Program-made: the position numbers and the translations under genes
Assembly: GCF_905475465.1 (NCBI RefSeq)
Contig: NC_062244.1
Coordinates: forward strand, 4,228,501-4,292,500
DNA length: 64,000 bases
DNA from: Pieris napi
Taxonomy: Eukaryota; Arthropoda; Insecta; Lepidoptera; Pieridae
Direction of reading: 5' to 3'
Shown: one piece after another, positions 63,309 to 64,000 of the stretch
How positions within the stretch are numbered: position 1 is the first letter of the stretch
Layout of the letters: each line of letters starts with the position of its first letter
Notes under the pieces: model-generated
Seen by the model: the letters and a program-made list of their open reading frames with translations, nothing else
Databases searched by the model: none
What the model was told of the DNA's origin: nothing

Positions 63309-64000
63309 AAAAAAAAAAAAATAACGGCTCGACCGAATCGTAAGTCTGAGAATCGGACAACATCTATTTTTCATCCCCTTAAATGTTAGGGGTGGGAACC
63401 CCTAAGTTTTTATTTTTTTATGATACAACATGTCATGTCTCTCTACGATCAACCCCTATTTTTTTATAGCAAATAGTTATTTTTATTGAACAGAAACAAT
63501 GTTTCTTAGGAATAATATACATGGCAAAACAACTTTTGCCGGGTCAGCTGATAACTATACTATATAATATATAGCTTCCATGTAAATAATTTTAGAACTT
63601 AACTTAACGTTTTTATAGTAGTTGTTAAACTCATAATAACCATAGAAATCTGTTGAAATAATCAAGCCATGGTCACTGATGTAATAGAATTTATTAAATT
63701 TCATTCATTGCAGGCAGAATGCGTTTTTTTTATGTTCCGGTTATTACTTACCAATGTTTTCACGGTTAACCGTTTCTCCTAACTATAGAGTGTTGAAACA
63801 ATGTTAATTTCATAAATGGTCATTAGATTTGCATGCATTCTAGCGCAGGTTGAAGTAACAATATGGTATTTATAAATTTTTCACTCTAATATTGTAAAAC
63901 TCCCTACGTTATTGGGGTCTGAAAAAATATAACTGCTTGGCAAACAAACTAATTATCTTTATGCATGTATAAAAGGCGATAGCAAAACGACGTCCTAGAA

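Larger units (their letters stand above)
62279..63552 (+). mobile_element. Non-autonomous Helitron, interrupted
   Basis: The 5' part TCTTATATATAAAATTCTCC, then GTCACAATGTTAGTTACC, is typical of lepidopteran Helitrons. It breaks off at CCATAACG near 62333 and resumes at TAACGGCTCGACCG near 63323, then runs through GAATCGGACAACATC to the terminus GGGTCAGCTGA, a mutated CTAG end. About 990 bp of other elements are inserted, with TAACG repeated at both edges. Confidence 0.75.
60317..64000. repeat. Direct repeat block, copy 2 (runs off the window)
   Basis: Collinear with 43173-45680 from AAATTGTTTAAAGCGTTTAC to the window end (ATGCATGTATAAAA.GCGATA). It is about 1.2 kb longer because it holds an almost complete Helitron with secondary insertions at 62279-63550. 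It has a short CCTAACCTAA array near 61490. Copy 2 lies in the upstream TTC28 intron, copy 1 beyond its 3' end. Confidence 0.85.

Overview
The window is AT-rich eukaryotic nuclear DNA from a moth or butterfly (ditrysian Lepidoptera). The evidence is short introns with GT..AG borders, insect gene families (ZAD zinc finger, pickpocket channel, cuticular protein), and lepidopteran repeats: Helitron ends with the GGGTCAGCTAG terminus, tRNA-derived SINEs, and non-LTR retrotransposon tails. The species cannot be told from the sequence. I rebuilt the gene models by hand from splice sites and reading phase; all exon joins listed keep frame.

Layout. 0.25-1.9 kb (+): 3' half of HDAC8. 2.9-4.0 kb (-): complete UBE2L3-type E2, 154 aa. 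5.4-10.1 kb (-): complete eIF3c, 6 exons, 879 aa; its true last exon is a GC-rich exon at 5420-5590. 10.1-13.3 kb: gene-free, with a palindromic MITE and a hAT element inserted in another copy of itself. 13.4-14.7 kb (+): ZAD-C2H2 zinc finger protein. 15.3-16.1 kb (-): single-exon SNAP29. 17.3-18.2 kb (+): MED31. 18.9-24.0 kb (-): pickpocket DEG/ENaC channel, 14 exons, 574 aa, with a decayed retrotransposon in its last intron. 25.6-30.7 kb (-): repetitive secreted cuticular-type protein, with a 12-nt first coding exon and a 4.4-kb intron inside the signal peptide. 30.7-46.3 kb: a gene desert of about 15.6 kb. 46.4-46.6 kb (+): possible 67-aa membrane microprotein. 47.6-59.7 kb (-): 3' part (18 exons, about 1141 residues) of the TTC28 orthologue with its CHAT domain; its introns hold several retroelement fragments. 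60.3-64 kb: second copy of a repeat block also present at 43.2-45.7 kb, so the two copies flank the visible part of TTC28.

The genes do not form a pathway. Most are housekeeping (deacetylation, ubiquitin transfer, translation initiation, membrane fusion, Mediator) packed in the first 24 kb; the rest is tissue-specific genes and repeat-rich spacer. No new multi-gene system is evident. The most informative unexplained items are the self-nested hAT pair with exact 8-bp target duplications, the large direct repeat, a pre-miRNA-like hairpin in the eIF3c 3' region, the 67-aa ORF, and two isolated GC-rich islands with nuclear-receptor-like half sites.
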